DNA from: Amycolatopsis vancoresmycina
GTDB lineage: Bacteria > Actinomycetota > Actinomycetes > Mycobacteriales > Pseudonocardiaceae
Assembly: GCF_000716785.1 (NCBI RefSeq)
Contig: NZ_JNYY01000008.1
Location: 1 to 64,000 of the forward strand
DNA length: 64,000 nucleotides
Reading direction: 5' to 3'
Each line of letters opens with the position of its first letter. Positions within the stretch are counted from its first letter, which is position 1. Below, in pieces: positions 51,365-60,131 of the stretch. Below the pieces are notes generated by a model, which was given only the letters and a program-made list of their open reading frames with translations, did no database searches and was not told where the DNA came from. Both the position numbers and the translations under genes were made by a program.

Positions 51365-52105
51365 GTGCAGCTTGTGTGGCCCGATCGGACGGGCGAACTG
51401 ACCGCTTCGGACCTCCAACGGCTCTACGCCTATCCCGAGCACCTGGACCGGCCCTGGGTGCAGGTGAACTTCGTCGCGTCCGCCGACGGCGCCGTCGAGA
51501 TCGACACGACGTCGGCCGGCCTCTCGCACGCCGCCGACCGCCGCGTTTTCCTGCTCGGCCGCGACCTCGCCGACGTGATCCTGGTCGGCGCCGGAACCGT
51601 CCGGGCGGAGAACTACCGCGGGGTCGTCGCGGGCGCGAAACGCCTGGAACGCAGGCGGCGCCTCGGGTTCGACGGTGTCCCGCCGATCGCCGTCGTGACG
51701 CGCACCGCGGAGCTCGACCCCGATTCGCGGCTGTTCACCGAAACCGTCGTTCCCCCGATCGTGGTCACCACGGAGACCGCTGACACACGCGCCCTCGAAG
51801 CCGCCGGGGCCGAGGTCCTGCGCGCGGGCGACGGCGACGTCGACCTGCCGCGCGCCCTCGCCCTGCTCGCCGCCCGCGGCCTGCGCCGGATCGACTGCGA
51901 AGGCGGTCCCGGGCTCTTCGCCCGGCTCGTCGCCGTCGACCTCGTCGACCAGCTGTGCCTGACCGTCGCGCCGCTGCTGGTGGCCGGGACCGCGGGCCGG
52001 ATCGCCGCCGGGGCCGCGCCCGCCGTGCCGCGCCGGCTCGCGCTGGCCTCGGTCCTCGTCGAGGACGGCTTCACGTTCCTGCGTTACCGCCGGGACGCCG
52101 GGTGA
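51365..52105 (+). CDS. RibD C-terminal-type pyrimidine reductase family protein
   Basis: 246 residues, the reductase (RibD C-terminal / DHFR-like) domain alone. RPWVQVNFVASADGAVEIDT, LGRDLADVILVGAGTVRAEN and LRRIDCEGGPGLFARLVAVD (the GGP motif) are conserved. In riboflavin synthesis this domain reduces the ribosyl pyrimidine with NADPH; stand-alone actinomycete versions are common and may act elsewhere. The GTG start at 51365 lies just past the repeat units. Its stop overlaps the next sigma factor gene as GTGA. Confidence 0.87.
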   Translation: MQLVWPDRTGELTASDLQRLYAYPEHLDRPWVQVNFVASADGAVEIDTTSAGLSHAADRRVFLLGRDLADVILVGAGTVRAENYRGVVAGAKRLERRRRLGFDGVPPIAVVTRTAELDPDSRLFTETVVPPIVVTTETADTRALEAAGAEVLRAGDGDVDLPRALALLAARGLRRIDCEGGPGLFARLVAVDLVDQLCLTVAPLLVAGTAGRIAAGAAPAVPRRLALASVLVEDGFTFLRYRRDAG

Positions 52106-52656
52106 GCGGCGACGCCGAGCTCCTCGCCAAGGCCGCGGGCGGCGACGAAACGGCGTTCGGCGCGCTGGTGCGGCAGCACACGCCCCGGATGTACCGGGTC
52201 GCGCTGCGGATCACCGGCAGCGCGGCGGAGGCCGAGGACGTGGTGCAGGACGCGTGGCTCGCCGCCTGGCGCTCGCTGGCCGGGTTCCGGCAGGAGTCGG
52301 CGGTGTCGACCTGGCTCTACCGCGTCGTCACCAACAGCGCGCTCGCCGTGCTGCGCCGCCGCCGTCCGACGGTCTCGCTCGACGACCCGGCCCCGCAGTC
52401 CACTGTGGACAACGCGCTGCTGGCCGCGGCGGTGCCCGGCCCGGAAGGCCGGGTCGTGCGGGCCGAAGAGGTCGACGCGGTGCTGCGGGCGGTCGGCAGG
52501 CTGGAGGTGTCCCAGCGCGTGCCGCTCGTGCTGCGCGAACTGGAGGGGCTGAGCTACGAAGAGGTCGCCGAAGTGCTCGACGTGAACGTCGGCGCCTTGC
52601 GCTCCCGGCTGCACCGGGCCAGGGTGGCGCTGCTCGCCGAATTGAGGGAGCGGTGA
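52102..52656 (+). CDS. ECF-type sigma-70 family RNA polymerase sigma factor
   Basis: 184 residues, regions 2 and 4 only. Region 2: AFGALVRQHTPRMYRVALRI, AEDVVQDAWLAAWRS and STWLYRVVTNSALAVLRRRR. Region 4: RVPLVLRELEGLSYEEVAEV and NVGALRSRLHRARVAL. It overlaps the reductase gene by GTGA and its stop overlaps the Asp23-like gene by TGATG. No classic anti-sigma factor follows; instead the Asp23/AmaP genes do, so it presumably directs an envelope-stress regulon that includes them. Confidence 0.9.
   Translation: MSGDAELLAKAAGGDETAFGALVRQHTPRMYRVALRITGSAAEAEDVVQDAWLAAWRSLAGFRQESAVSTWLYRVVTNSALAVLRRRRPTVSLDDPAPQSTVDNALLAAAVPGPEGRVVRAEEVDAVLRAVGRLEVSQRVPLVLRELEGLSYEEVAEVLDVNVGALRSRLHRARVALLAELRER
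52398..52410 (+). repeat. GTCCACWGTGGAC palindrome inside the sigma factor gene
   Basis: In frame as Ser-Thr-Val-Asp in PQSTVDNALL, TCC-ACT-GTG-GAC, in the linker between regions 2 and 4. Confidence 0.8.
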
Positions 52657-53069
52657 TGGCCGAGCCAGAGGACCCCGAGTCCGATCCCCGCTGGGACGCC
52701 GTGCGCGCCGCCGCCCGGCGCCGGGTGCCGACCCCGCCCGGCCTGGTCGAACGCGTGCTGCGGGCGGTCGCGCGCGGCCGCCGGACCGCGGTCGACGTGC
52801 CCGGCGAGGCGGGCCGGCTGCGCGTCACCGAAGCCGTCGTCACCCGGCTGGCCAGTGCGATCGCGGCGGAGCGGGCCCCGGACGGCGTGCGGGTCTCGGC
52901 CGTCGCGGTCGAGGCCGACGTCGTGGAGGTCCTGGTGTCGGTCCGGTTCGGCGTCGTCGCCGACGAAGCCGCCGAGGGGCTGCGCCGGGACGTCACCGCC
53001 GAGCTGGCCCGGCAACTCGGGACCGCCACGGCGGTGAACGTGCACGTCGTGGACGTCCACCCGGGGTGA
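52656..53069 (+). CDS. Asp23/Gls24-like soluble protein, coupled to the sigma factor
   Basis: 137 residues. The C-terminal half (LRVTEAVVTRLASAIAAERA, VRVSAVAVEADVVEVLVSVR and GLRRDVTAELARQLGTATAV) has the Asp23 pattern of a helix followed by paired strands. The N-terminal 45 residues (DPRWDAVRAAARRRVPTPPG) are distinct and resemble short sigma-binding helices only loosely. No membrane segment. Its position directly behind the sigma gene with a one-base overlap is where an anti-sigma factor would be expected; such a role is inference. Confidence 0.75.
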   Translation: MAEPEDPESDPRWDAVRAAARRRVPTPPGLVERVLRAVARGRRTAVDVPGEAGRLRVTEAVVTRLASAIAAERAPDGVRVSAVAVEADVVEVLVSVRFGVVADEAAEGLRRDVTAELARQLGTATAVNVHVVDVHPG

Positions 53070-53158
53070 AGTTACCCCGATCGGGTGACATTGCGTGAGG
53101 GTCGGGCCCGCCCGGGCATCGTAACGGCGAACGCCCGCCACGAGAGGAGCCCGCACGC

Positions 53159-53596
53159 ATGCACCCGGAACGGACCGAGAGCCCCGGCACGGTCACGCCG
53201 CTCAACGAGGAGGGCGCCGCCGGCCGCACTACCATCTCGTCGCTGGTGGTGCAGAAGGTCGCCGGCCTGGCCGCCCGCGAGATCGCCGGCGTGCACGCCC
53301 TCGGCGGCGGCGGGGTTTCCCGCGCGATCGGCGCGCTGCGCGAGCGGATCCCCGGCTCCGGCACGGTCACCACGACCGGCGTGTCGGTGGAGGTCGGCGA
53401 AAAGCAGACGGCGATCGACCTCGACGTCGTCGTGGAGTACGGCGCGCGCATCACCGACGTTGCCCGTGCGGTGCGGCGCAACGTGATCACCGCGGTCGAG
53501 CAGATCACCGGCCTCGAGGTGATCGAGGTGAACATCGCGGTCAACGACATCTTCCTGCCGGGCGAGGAAGAGCCCGAATCCACCCGCGTGGAATGA
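53159..53596 (+). CDS. Asp23/Gls24 family envelope stress response protein
   Basis: 145 residues. GRTTISSLVVQKVAGLAARE, IAGVHALGGGGVSRAIGALR and VSVEVGEKQTAIDLDVVVEY with NVITAVEQITGLEVIEVNIA are the canonical Asp23 (DUF322) core. In Staphylococcus Asp23 is tethered to the membrane by AmaP and lack of it triggers the cell-wall stress response. GAGAGGAG lies upstream of ATG at 53159. The 89-base gap before it holds a CCCGATCGGG palindrome (53076-53085) and possibly its own promoter. Confidence 0.92.
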   Translation: MHPERTESPGTVTPLNEEGAAGRTTISSLVVQKVAGLAAREIAGVHALGGGGVSRAIGALRERIPGSGTVTTTGVSVEVGEKQTAIDLDVVVEYGARITDVARAVRRNVITAVEQITGLEVIEVNIAVNDIFLPGEEEPESTRVE

Positions 53597-53627
53597 CCGC
53601 CCTTCCGTCCCAGTCCAAGGAGGACAC

Positions 53628-53804
53628 GTGAACGCAACGCAGACCGGGCTCCTGGCCGGGCTGATCCTCGGCCTGGCCGCGACCCAGGGGTTCACCGCGT
53701 TCCTGGTGACCCTGGCCGTCGGGATCATCGGCCTGGTCGCCGGCCGGGTCCTCGACGGCGAGCTCGACCTCGGCGAGCTCTTCGGCAAGGGCCGCGACAA
53801 GTGA
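53628..53804 (+). CDS. Small membrane protein (DUF2273-like)
   Basis: 58 residues. Two adjoining hydrophobic stretches, TGLLAGLILGLAATQGFTAF and LVTLAVGIIGLVAGRVL, are followed by an acidic, Gly-rich tail (GELDLGELFGKGRDK). Size, topology and position between two Asp23 genes match DUF2273, the small membrane partner of Asp23/AmaP clusters. GTG at 53628 is preceded by AAGGAGGACAC. Its TGA overlaps the next GTG start (GTGA). Confidence 0.85.
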   Translation: MNATQTGLLAGLILGLAATQGFTAFLVTLAVGIIGLVAGRVLDGELDLGELFGKGRDK

Positions 53805-54151
53805 GCCGCGTCCTGGACGTGCCGCGGGAGCTCGCCGACCCCGGCGAGCGCGGCACCCTCACCATCGGGCACGCGGTGGTCCGCAAGGTCGCCCAGCACG
53901 CCGCGGACACGGTGCCCGGCACCGCCCGGGACGGCCGGAAGGGCCCCAAGGCGAAGGTCGGCGGGCACGACAACGACGTCGACCTGGCGCTCGACCTCGC
54001 CCTGCGCTACCCGGCGGCGGTCCGCGCGGTCGTCGGCGACGTGCGCGAGAAGGTCACCGAAGAGGTCGAGCTGATCACCGGCTACCGCGTCCGGACGCTG
54101 GCCGTGACGGTGTCCGCGCTGCTGCCGGACGCGGCGCCGAGGGTGCGGTAG
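53801..54151 (+). CDS. Asp23/Gls24 family protein, third copy
   Basis: 116 residues. RGTLTIGHAVVRKVAQHAAD, DNDVDLALDLALRYPAAVRA and VREKVTEEVELITGYRVRTL give the Asp23 core with a charged insertion (RDGRKGPKAK) in the loop. It overlaps the DUF2273-like gene by four bases and is followed after two bases by the DUF6286 gene. Confidence 0.88.
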   Translation: MSRVLDVPRELADPGERGTLTIGHAVVRKVAQHAADTVPGTARDGRKGPKAKVGGHDNDVDLALDLALRYPAAVRAVVGDVREKVTEEVELITGYRVRTLAVTVSALLPDAAPRVR

Positions 54152-54153
54152 CC

Positions 54154-54690
54154 GTGCGCCCGTTCGTCCGCATCCTCGCGACCCTGCTGGGCCTGGCCTT
54201 CGCCGCGGCCGGGGCGTTGCTCGCCCTGGAGGTCGGCTGGCACTGGTGGCGCCCGGGCTCGGCGCCGCTGCTGGTGCCGTGGCCGCGGTGGCAGGCCGGG
54301 CTGGCGGCCCTGGGCTGGGACGCCTACGCGGTCCGCGTCGGCGCCGGCGTGGTCGCCGCGGCCGGCCTGGTGCTCATCGCCTGTGCGCTCGCCGCGGGCA
54401 ACCGCGCGGTCCGGCTGACCGACCCGGCCGGCGACGTGAGCGTCTCGACGTCGCCGCGCTCGCTGGCCCGGCTCGTCGGGCTCACCGTGCGCGCCCAGGA
54501 CAACGTGGCGGGCGCATCGGTCACGGCGAGCGCCCGCCGCATCCGCGTCCGCGCCAAGAGCACCCTCGAGGGCGAAGGCGAGCTGCGCCCGCGGCTGCTG
54601 GCCACGGTGTCGGCGCTGCTCGACGAGGTCCCGCTGGTGCGGCGGCCGAAGGTCTCGGTCGTCGTCGACTCGCCGAAGGACCGCCGATGA
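54154..54690 (+). CDS. DUF6286 domain-containing membrane protein
   Basis: 178 residues with two membrane helices near the N-terminus (ILATLLGLAFAAAGALLALE and AGVVAAAGLVLIACALAAG) and a C-terminal soluble domain (VSVSTSPRSLARLVGLTVRA). The domain resembles the Asp23-interacting part of AmaP-like proteins and is labelled DUF6286 in actinomycetes. Start GTG at 54154. Its stop overlaps the AmaP gene by ATGA. Confidence 0.82.
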   Translation: MRPFVRILATLLGLAFAAAGALLALEVGWHWWRPGSAPLLVPWPRWQAGLAALGWDAYAVRVGAGVVAAAGLVLIACALAAGNRAVRLTDPAGDVSVSTSPRSLARLVGLTVRAQDNVAGASVTASARRIRVRAKSTLEGEGELRPRLLATVSALLDEVPLVRRPKVSVVVDSPKDRR

Positions 54691-55286
54691 GCCGGTCAGT
54701 CGCCGCGAAGGCGCTCGCCCGGTCGTACACCGGCGAACGGACGCTGACGTTCCTGGTCGGGTTGCTGGCCCTGGCGGGCGGAGCGCTGGCCCTGGTGGTC
54801 GGCTTCGGCTGGCTCGGCGAGTTCCGCGGCCGCCGTCCCCTGCTGGACCCGATCGCCACGGCCTGGCTCGGCGCGCACGCGACACCGGCGCGGATCGCCG
54901 CGATCGTGCTCGGCGTGCTGCTGTTCGTGGCGGGCCTGCGCTGGGCGGCGCGCTCGCTGCGCCCGGAACCGCGCCCGGACCTGGACCTCGACCGCACGGA
55001 AGGCGCGGAGCTGGTGGTCACGGCGGCCGCGATCGCCGGCGCGGTCCAGGCCGACGCGGAACGCCTCGACGGCGTCAGCCGGGCCCGGGTCCGCGCGGTG
55101 GGCTCGCGCACTTCTCCGGCGTTGCGCATCACGCTGTGGCTGCGGGAGGGAACGGACCTCAAGGGCGTCTGGGCGGACCTCGACACCCAGGTCCTGACCA
55201 GGGCCCGGGAATCACTCGGCCTGCCGGCGCTGCCGGCCGCGGTCCGCCTGGAACTCGACACGAGCCCGGCGAAACGCGTGCGCTGA
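54687..55286 (+). CDS. AmaP-like alkaline shock membrane anchor protein
   Basis: 199 residues. Two membrane helices (LTFLVGLLALAGGALALVVG and IAAIVLGVLLFVAGLRWAA) flank a short outer loop. The C-terminal cytoplasmic domain (GAELVVTAAAIAGAVQADAE and ALRITLWLREGTDLKGVWAD) is Asp23-fold-like, as in Staphylococcus AmaP, which anchors Asp23 at the membrane. It is the last gene of the sigma-Asp23 cluster. Confidence 0.85.
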   Translation: MSRSVAAKALARSYTGERTLTFLVGLLALAGGALALVVGFGWLGEFRGRRPLLDPIATAWLGAHATPARIAAIVLGVLLFVAGLRWAARSLRPEPRPDLDLDRTEGAELVVTAAAIAGAVQADAERLDGVSRARVRAVGSRTSPALRITLWLREGTDLKGVWADLDTQVLTRARESLGLPALPAAVRLELDTSPAKRVR

Positions 55287-55313
55287 GCCGGGGTTTTCCG
55301 CAGAATGCGGGGC

Positions 55314-56393
55314 ATGCCCCTACCGCTGCAGCCGCCGCTGAAGCCGATGCTCGCCAAGCCCGCCAAGGCCATTCCGGACTCCGGGGGCCTGCTCTTCGAA
55401 CCGAAGTGGGACGGCTTCCGCTGCATCGTCTTCCGCGACGGCGACGAGCTGTACCTGCAGTCGCGCGCGGAAAAGCCGCTCAACCGGTACTTCCCCGAGG
55501 CCGTCGCGCGGCTGCTGGAGATCCTGCCGCCGCGGGTCGTGCTCGACGGGGAGCTCGTCGTGGCCCGCGGCGGGCGGCTCGACTTCGACGCCCTCACCGA
55601 ACGGATCCACCCCGCCGAAAGCCGGATCACGCTGCTGGCCGCCGAACAGCCCGCCGAATTCGTCGCCTTCGACGTGCTCGCGCTCGACGGCGAGACCCTG
55701 CTCGACGAGCCGACGTCCACGCGCCGCGAACGGCTCACCGAGCTGGCCGGCGACCGGTTCCCGCTCACCCCCGCCACCACCGACCCGGACACCGCGCGGC
55801 ACTGGTTCGAGCTGTTCGAGGGCGCCGGCCTGGACGGCGTCATCGGCAAGCCCCTGGACGAGCCGTACACGCCCGGCAAGCGGGCGATGCTCAAGTACAA
55901 GCACCTGCGCACCGCCGACTGCGTGCTCGCCGGCCTCCGCTGGCACGTCGACGGCGGCCCCGGCGACCTCGTCGGCTCCTTCCTGCTCGGCCTGCACGAC
56001 GAAAAGGGCGTGCTGCACCACGTCGGCACCGTCGGGTCGTTCCCCAAGGAGCGCCGCCGCGAGCTGGCCGAAGAACTCGCGCCGCTGATCACCGACGGCG
56101 AAGACCACCCCTGGGGCGGCCGGGCCACCGGCGAGGCGCAGCGCATCCCCGGCGGCATCACCCGCTGGCGGGCCACCGAACACGAATGGGTGCCGCTGCG
56201 GCCCGAGCGCGTCGTCGAGGTCGCCTACGAGAACACCGAAGGCGGGATGCCGTCGCGGTTCCGGCACAACGCGCGGTTCGTGCGGTGGCGGCCCGACCGC
56301 GAACCCGCCTCGTGCGACTACGGCCAGCTCGACGAGCCGGCCCGCTACGACCTCGACGCCGTCTTCCGCGGCCAGGTGGTGCGGACCCGCTAA
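55314..56393 (+). CDS. ligC: ATP-dependent DNA ligase, LigC type
   Basis: 359 residues: an adenylation domain (about 1-200) and an OB fold. The nucleophilic Lys is in LFEPKWDGFRC (motif I), with motif III EFVAFDVLAL, motif IV GLDGVIGKPLDEPY and motif V MLKYKHLRTADC. No polymerase or nuclease (LigD) domain is attached and no Ku gene is near. In mycobacteria LigC enzymes provide backup base-excision and end-joining ligation. ATG at 55314 is preceded by GCGGGGC; ATG at 55305 is also in frame. Confidence 0.9.
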   Translation: MPLPLQPPLKPMLAKPAKAIPDSGGLLFEPKWDGFRCIVFRDGDELYLQSRAEKPLNRYFPEAVARLLEILPPRVVLDGELVVARGGRLDFDALTERIHPAESRITLLAAEQPAEFVAFDVLALDGETLLDEPTSTRRERLTELAGDRFPLTPATTDPDTARHWFELFEGAGLDGVIGKPLDEPYTPGKRAMLKYKHLRTADCVLAGLRWHVDGGPGDLVGSFLLGLHDEKGVLHHVGTVGSFPKERRRELAEELAPLITDGEDHPWGGRATGEAQRIPGGITRWRATEHEWVPLRPERVVEVAYENTEGGMPSRFRHNARFVRWRPDREPASCDYGQLDEPARYDLDAVFRGQVVRTR

Positions 56394-56448
56394 CCCGCGT
56401 CCCACACCGGCCGTGCGAAGCTCGGCCCTGCCCTTGATCGATGAAACC

Positions 56449-58011
56449 GTGAGGACACCGCCCGTGCGCCGCCGCCGTACCCGTCTCCTGGTCGCGCTGC
56501 TCGCCCTGGTCTCCGCCGCGGGCTGCGCCGCGGGGCCGTCGGTCCGGCCGGCGCTGGTCGAGAACGACGGGAAGACGACCGGCGCCGCGCCCACCCGGAC
56601 GCCCGGGGTGCCGCTGCCGCCGCTGGGCGAACCGCAGTCGCCGACGCTGAAGTGGGCCGACTGCGACGACGACACGCGCCAGCGCATCGGCACCCCCGCC
56701 GTGCCGGACAGCCTGCACTTCACCTGCGCCCGCGTCACCGCGCCGCTCGACGCGCCCGGCGAGCCGCGGCGTTCGGTGGTGCGGCTGCTGGCGCTGAAGG
56801 CCGGCAGCGGGCCGGTGCCGCTGGTCGTGGTCAACGACGTCGACGGCGAACCGGGCAGCGTGTACGCCGCGCGGCTGGCCGCGACGCTGCCGCCGGCGTT
56901 CCTGGAGAAGTTCTCGCTGATCGGCCTGGACCGGCGCGGCACCGGGCTCTCCGGCGCCGCGCAGTGCGTTCCGCCCGACACCCGGCACGACCTCATCGAC
57001 GCCGACCCGGCCCAGGGCGGCCTGGGCGACGTGCTGGACGCGGCCCGCAAGGCCGGCCAGCAGTGCGCCATCGAGCTGGACGACTCCCAGACCGCGCTGG
57101 ACAGCTGGCGCGCCGCGGGCGACCTCGACGAGCTCCGCAAGCAGCTGGGGATGGAGCGGCTGGACGCGCTCGGCCACGGCGACGGCTCGAAGGTGCTGGC
57201 CGAGTACGCCGTCCGCTTCCCCGGCCAGGTCGGGCGGGTGGTCCTCGACGGCGTGCCCGACCCCGGCGCCGACACGGCCGCGGTTCTCGACGCGGTCGCC
57301 GCCGGCGCCCAGTCCACATTGGACGCCTTCGCCGCGGACTGCGCGGCGCGGCGCTGCGCCCTCGGCGAACCGAAGGCGGCGCTGGCCGCGCTCGCCGACG
57401 GGCTGCGGCGCTCCCCGGCGTCGACGGCCGACGGCGTCCCGTTCGGCCCGGGCGTGGCGATGTTCGCCGTCTACTCGGGACTGACGCAGCGCGCGCGGTG
57501 GCCGGAGCTGGCCGACGCGGTCACCGCGGCCCGCATCGGGAACATCGAACCCCTCGCCGCGTTCGCCGCGCCGGTGCTGCACGACACGCGCGCCCAGCCG
57601 TCGCGGATCGACGCCACGATCGCGACCCGCTGCAACGACAGCCAGACCCGCCTGTCGGCCGACCAGCTCGACCAGGTCGCCGCCGGGATGCGCGCGAAGT
57701 ACCCGCAGTTCGGCACGGTCATCGCCCAGCAGCTGGCCTGGTGCGGCCCGTGGCCGGTGCGGACCGAGCCGCTGCCGGCCCCGGGCGTCCCGGGCGTCCC
57801 GCCGATCCTGATCGCGGCCACCGCGGCCGACCCGGCAACCCCCCAGGTCGGCAGCACCCGCGCGGCCGACCAGATGCCGTCCGCGGTCACGATCACCTGG
57901 CAGGGAGCGGGCCACGGCGCCCTCCCCGCCTCCCCCTGCGTCACCGAAGCGGCCCGAGCGTTCCTGATCGACGGCAAAATCCCCACCGACGGCACCCTCT
58001 GCCCCGCGTGA
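56449..58011 (+). CDS. Alpha/beta-hydrolase-fold lipoprotein without the nucleophilic Ser
   Basis: About 520 residues. LVALLALVSAAGCAAG is a lipoprotein signal with lipobox before Cys. The rest has the TAP-like (tripeptidyl aminopeptidase) fold: FSLIGLDRRGTGLSG, FPGQVGRVVLDGVPDPGAD and a C-terminal TAP-like cap with LIAATAADPATP (Asp) and GAGHGALPASPC (His). The nucleophile elbow, normally GxSxG, reads LGHGDGSKVL: Gly stands at the Ser position. It may be a binding protein rather than an enzyme. GTG at 56449 is used; GTG at 56464 is also possible. Confidence 0.82.
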   Translation: MRTPPVRRRRTRLLVALLALVSAAGCAAGPSVRPALVENDGKTTGAAPTRTPGVPLPPLGEPQSPTLKWADCDDDTRQRIGTPAVPDSLHFTCARVTAPLDAPGEPRRSVVRLLALKAGSGPVPLVVVNDVDGEPGSVYAARLAATLPPAFLEKFSLIGLDRRGTGLSGAAQCVPPDTRHDLIDADPAQGGLGDVLDAARKAGQQCAIELDDSQTALDSWRAAGDLDELRKQLGMERLDALGHGDGSKVLAEYAVRFPGQVGRVVLDGVPDPGADTAAVLDAVAAGAQSTLDAFAADCAARRCALGEPKAALAALADGLRRSPASTADGVPFGPGVAMFAVYSGLTQRARWPELADAVTAARIGNIEPLAAFAAPVLHDTRAQPSRIDATIATRCNDSQTRLSADQLDQVAAGMRAKYPQFGTVIAQQLAWCGPWPVRTEPLPAPGVPGVPPILIAATAADPATPQVGSTRAADQMPSAVTITWQGAGHGALPASPCVTEAARAFLIDGKIPTDGTLCPA

Positions 58012-58127
58012 TCGAAGGGGCATCTCACGTGATCAGAAGGGACACACGCGTGATTGGAGGGGCATCGGGTGTGATGCCCCTCCAATCACACGTGATGCCC
58101 CCTCAATCACACGTGGTGCCCGTTCGG

Positions 58128-58131
<4 letters not shown>
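58009..58131. repeat. Nested array of six 17-20-bp repeat units in the convergent gap
   Basis: Three units on the plus strand begin at 58012, 58030 and 58051 (pattern TGATCGAAGGGGCATC) and three on the minus strand begin, 5' to 3', at 58088, 58107 and 58130. The central pair (58050-58066 and 58073-58089) is a perfect 17-bp inverted repeat with a 6-base loop; outer units pair imperfectly around it. The first unit contains the lipoprotein gene's TGA stop and the last contains the sigma gene's TGA stop. It doubtless serves as a bidirectional terminator. Confidence 0.7.
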
Positions 58132-59273
<1,142 letters not shown>

Positions 59274-59286
59274 GGCTCCCGGCCCG

Positions 59287-59697
59287 TCATTCCGTGATGG
59301 TGGGCGGCGCGGTCAGGAACGGGCGCAGCTCGAGCCACTCGTGGATCGGCTCCCCGTTCGGGCCGGGCGCAGCCGACAGCTCCGCGGCCAGCTCGAGGGC
59401 GCGCTCGTAGCTGTCGACGTCGATCACCGTCCAGCCGGCGATGAGGTCCTTCGTCTCGGGGAAGGGGCCGTCGGTGACCGGCGGCCGTCCCTCGCCGTCG
59501 TAGCGGACGAACGTCCCCTCCGGGGCGAGGGCCTGGTGCTCGACGAACTCGCCGGTGGCCACCAGCTTCGCCCCGAAGTCCTCCATGTACTTGATGTGCG
59601 CGGAGATCTCCGCCGGCGTCCACTGGTCGATGGGTGCGTCGCAGTTCGCCGGGGCCGGCGCGCCGCGGTAGTGCTTCAGCAGCAGGTACTTGGCCAT
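59287..59697 (-). CDS. YCII / DGPF domain protein, ECF42 partner
   Basis: 136 residues. MAKYLLLKHYRGAPAP, MEDFGAKLVATGEFVEHQAL, GRPPVTDGPFPETKDLIAGW (the DGPF motif) and VIDVDSYERALELAAELSAA fit the YCII-related DGPF family. These proteins are almost always encoded beside ECF42 sigma factors; their biochemical role is open. It starts at ATG 59697 after CGAGGGAGC and ends 13 bases before the sigma gene. Confidence 0.92.
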   Translation of the reverse strand: MAKYLLLKHYRGAPAPANCDAPIDQWTPAEISAHIKYMEDFGAKLVATGEFVEHQALAPEGTFVRYDGEGRPPVTDGPFPETKDLIAGWTVIDVDSYERALELAAELSAAPGPNGEPIHEWLELRPFLTAPPTITE

Positions 59698-59802
59698 CGT
59701 GGTGCTCCCTCGGGGTCTCGGCGGCCCATTCTGGCCGCTTCCACCCGGGGGACGGAGCCGGTTCGCGCTTTTCGACGTCGCCGCCGGAGAACTTTTCCGG
59801 GC

Positions 59803-60045
59803 CTACTGCCGGTAGGACTCCACCTCGGAGACCGGGCGGGCCGCGGCGTCGTCCGGGTTCTCGTGGAACTCCGTCTTCGCGCGGCGCTGGCGCAGCAGGT
59901 CCCAGCACTGGTCGAGCTGCTGCTCGACCGCGGTGAGGCGGTCCTTGTCGCCGCCGCTCAGCCCCACGCCGACCGAGCGCGACCGGAGCTCGTGCTCCTC
60001 CGCGATCAGCTCGTCGATCCGGCCCAGGATTTCGCCGTCGGCCAT
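59803..60045 (-). CDS. DUF2630 family protein
   Basis: 80 residues. ILGRIDELIAEEHELRSRSV, DKDRLTAVEQQLDQCWDLLR and QRRAKTEFHENPDDAAARPV with VESYRQ at the end are the conserved features of DUF2630, a short helical cytoplasmic family of actinomycetes with unknown function. AGGAGGACCTG precedes its ATG at 60045. A 105-base gap on its 3' side before the YCII gene contains nothing recognisable. Confidence 0.88.
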   Translation of the reverse strand: MADGEILGRIDELIAEEHELRSRSVGVGLSGGDKDRLTAVEQQLDQCWDLLRQRRAKTEFHENPDDAAARPVSEVESYRQ

Positions 60046-60131
60046 CAGGTCCTCCTCTTCGCAGGTGCGCTCGGTGCAGACGCTACCCCGGCCCCGGGAA
60101 TTCCCGCCGGGCCCGGTTCGTTGACCAGGGC

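Noticed and set aside
53050..53062. GTGGACGTCCAC palindrome, similar to the iterated motif
   Set aside because: The arms are in the opposite order to GTCCACWGTGGAC, so it was not counted as a copy.
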